Part shown: positions 7,215-8,010 of the stretch, in pieces | Position numbering within the stretch: the first letter of the stretch is position 1 | How the letters are laid out: each line of letters starts with the position of its first letter | From: Candidatus Omnitrophota bacterium | Lineage (GTDB): Bacteria > Ratteibacteria > UBA8468 > B48-G9 > DTJG01 | Length of the DNA: 8,010 nt | Assembly (NCBI GenBank): GCA_023818725.1 | Contig: JAMWBX010000043.1 | Coordinates: 1-8,010 of the forward strand | Direction of reading: 5' to 3' | Notes under the pieces: model-generated | What the model saw: the letters and a program-made list of their open reading frames with translations, nothing else | Databases searched by the model: none | Told to the model about the DNA's origin: nothing | Made by a program: the position numbers and the translations under genes

Positions 7215-7910
7215 ATGAAAGAAATGAATGGTTTTCTAAATATCAATAAGCCCGCGGGGATAACATCATACGACGTAATCAGATTTATTAAAAAGATACC
7301 CGGTTTTCGTGAAAAAATTGGTCATACCGGCACCCTGGATCCTCTTGCAACAGGAGTTCTTGTAATCTGCATAGGAAGTGCAACGAAAAAAGCAGAAAAA
7401 TTTCTTTATATGGAAAAGGAGTATTTGGCAACACTGCTTCTTGGCATAACAACTGATACCGATGATATCCAAGGAAAGATTCTTGCTAATCATGATGTTA
7501 ATCTAACTGAGCTGGATGAAGGCACTATCCTTCGGGTTATTCTATCCTTTCAGGGTGAGATTGAACAGGTTCCCCCTGTTGTCTCTGCGATCCGTAAGGA
7601 TGGAACCAGGCTTTACAAGCTACACAGAAAGGGCCATACCGTGGTCCCTGAACCCAGAAAAGTGTTAATCCATGAGATTAAAATAGAAAAAATTGAAATT
7701 CCGAGAATTGTTTTCAGGGTTGTGTGTTCAAGGGGAACATATATTCGCGCATTATGCAGAGACATCGGAAAAATGCTTGGTTGTGGTGGGGTGCAGGAAT
7801 CATTGGTTAGATTGCGCGTTGGTCCTTTTGAAATTAAAGACGCAATTGGTCTTGAAAAATTGAACCAAGGTAGTTTACATAAATATCTGATACCGGTAAC
7901 ATTTGTTTAG
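7215..7910 (+). CDS. truB: tRNA pseudouridine(55) synthase TruB, short form without C-terminal PUA domain
   Basis: TruB converts U55 in the T-loop of nearly all tRNAs to pseudouridine and also acts as a tRNA folding chaperone. Signatures: GFLNINKPAGITSYDV (6-21), KIGHTGTLDPLATGVL (34-49) with catalytic Asp42, Tyr70 exactly 28 residues later as in E. coli (Asp48/Tyr76), VPPVVSAIRKDGTRLY (119-134), CSRGTYIRALCRDIG (171-185) with Arg178, and LVRLRVGPF (197-205). At 231 aa it ends where the usual C-terminal PUA-like domain would begin (E. coli 314 aa). The usual PPxYSA reads PPVVSA. ATG 7215 is used; ATG 7224 (starting MNGFLNINKPAG) is an equally good family start, and neither has a clear Shine-Dalgarno. 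It lies 7 bases after nrnA and directly abuts the next gene. Confidence 0.95.
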   Translation: MKEMNGFLNINKPAGITSYDVIRFIKKIPGFREKIGHTGTLDPLATGVLVICIGSATKKAEKFLYMEKEYLATLLLGITTDTDDIQGKILANHDVNLTELDEGTILRVILSFQGEIEQVPPVVSAIRKDGTRLYKLHRKGHTVVPEPRKVLIHEIKIEKIEIPRIVFRVVCSRGTYIRALCRDIGKMLGCGGVQESLVRLRVGPFEIKDAIGLEKLNQGSLHKYLIPVTFV

Positions 7911-8010
7911 ATGGAAAATTTAGTAATCAGCATTTCCGGAATAAGGGGTGTGTACGGGCAGGCTCTGACAGAAGAACACGCTTTGCGTGCCGGCAAAGCA
8001 TTTGGATTAT
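7911..8010 (+). CDS. Phosphoglucosamine / phosphomannomutase-family protein, N-terminus (3' end outside window)
   Basis: Only 33 codons are present, reading on without a stop to the right edge. The translation is MENLVISISGIRGVYGQALT followed by EEHALRAGKAFGL. This matches the N-terminal signature of alpha-D-phosphohexomutases, (F/S)G(I/T)RGxxGxxLTPExAxxxGxAFG, as in GlmM (glucosamine-6-phosphate to glucosamine-1-phosphate for cell-wall UDP-GlcNAc) and in ManB/Pgm types. The phosphoserine loop, metal-binding loop and sugar-specificity loop all lie beyond the window, so the substrate cannot be decided; the SISGIRG form is seen in GlmM-like and archaeal-type members. The ATG follows the truB TAG with no gap and no clear Shine-Dalgarno, so it is most likely translated by coupling with truB. 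Confidence 0.85.
   Translation, partial: MENLVISISGIRGVYGQALTEEHALRAGKAFGL

Noticed and set aside
6856..7215. 119-codon minus-strand frame opposite the nrnA DHHA1 domain
   Set aside because: The plus strand encodes an intact GGGGH motif here; the antisense product shows nothing recognisable.

Overview
This is a bacterial chromosomal stretch of low-to-moderate GC (AT-rich by eye, not counted). All ten recognisable genes lie on the + strand, and almost no DNA is non-coding. The gene content (queuosine tRNA modification, YajC, ValRS, L21, HflX, NrnA, TruB, a hexose-phosphate mutase) is core bacterial metabolism. There are no mobile elements, tRNAs, rRNAs or CRISPR arrays. The gene order differs from the usual Proteobacteria or Firmicutes arrangements, and several proteins are divergent or trimmed. 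This suggests a poorly sampled lineage (candidate-phylum-like), but the window alone cannot fix the taxon.

Layout. Positions 1-340 hold the C-terminal end of tgt (tRNA-guanine transglycosylase, zinc site intact). It overlaps yajC (333-620, Sec translocon accessory protein). Six bases later comes a divergent larC (627-1778, nickel-pincer cofactor enzyme), found where secD/secF are often found. The only real intergenic gap (1779-1834) carries a weak candidate promoter and a strong ribosome binding site for a DUF503/YlxP-like gene (1835-2131).

From there to the right edge the genes overlap or abut: valS (2131-4794), rplU (4791-5117), hflX (5104-6231), nrnA (6212-7207), truB (7215-7910), and the first 33 codons of a phosphoglucosamine/phosphomannomutase-type gene (7911 to the edge). 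This looks like one translationally coupled transcript.

How the genes fit together. Most serve translation: tRNA modification (Tgt, TruB), tRNA charging (ValRS), the ribosome itself (L21), stalled-ribosome rescue (HflX), nanoRNA turnover (NrnA), and possibly ribosome biogenesis (the YlxP-like protein). The order resembles a broken nusA-infB-ylxP-rbfA-nrnA-truB superoperon: ylxP and the nrnA-truB pair remain, but valS-rplU-hflX occupies the space between them and rbfA is absent. LarC is the functional outsider.

I see no convincing new biological system. The items most worth a second look are the LarC that appears to lack a conserved block, rplU without rpmA, the PUA-less TruB, and the A-rich slippery sites in rplU and larC.
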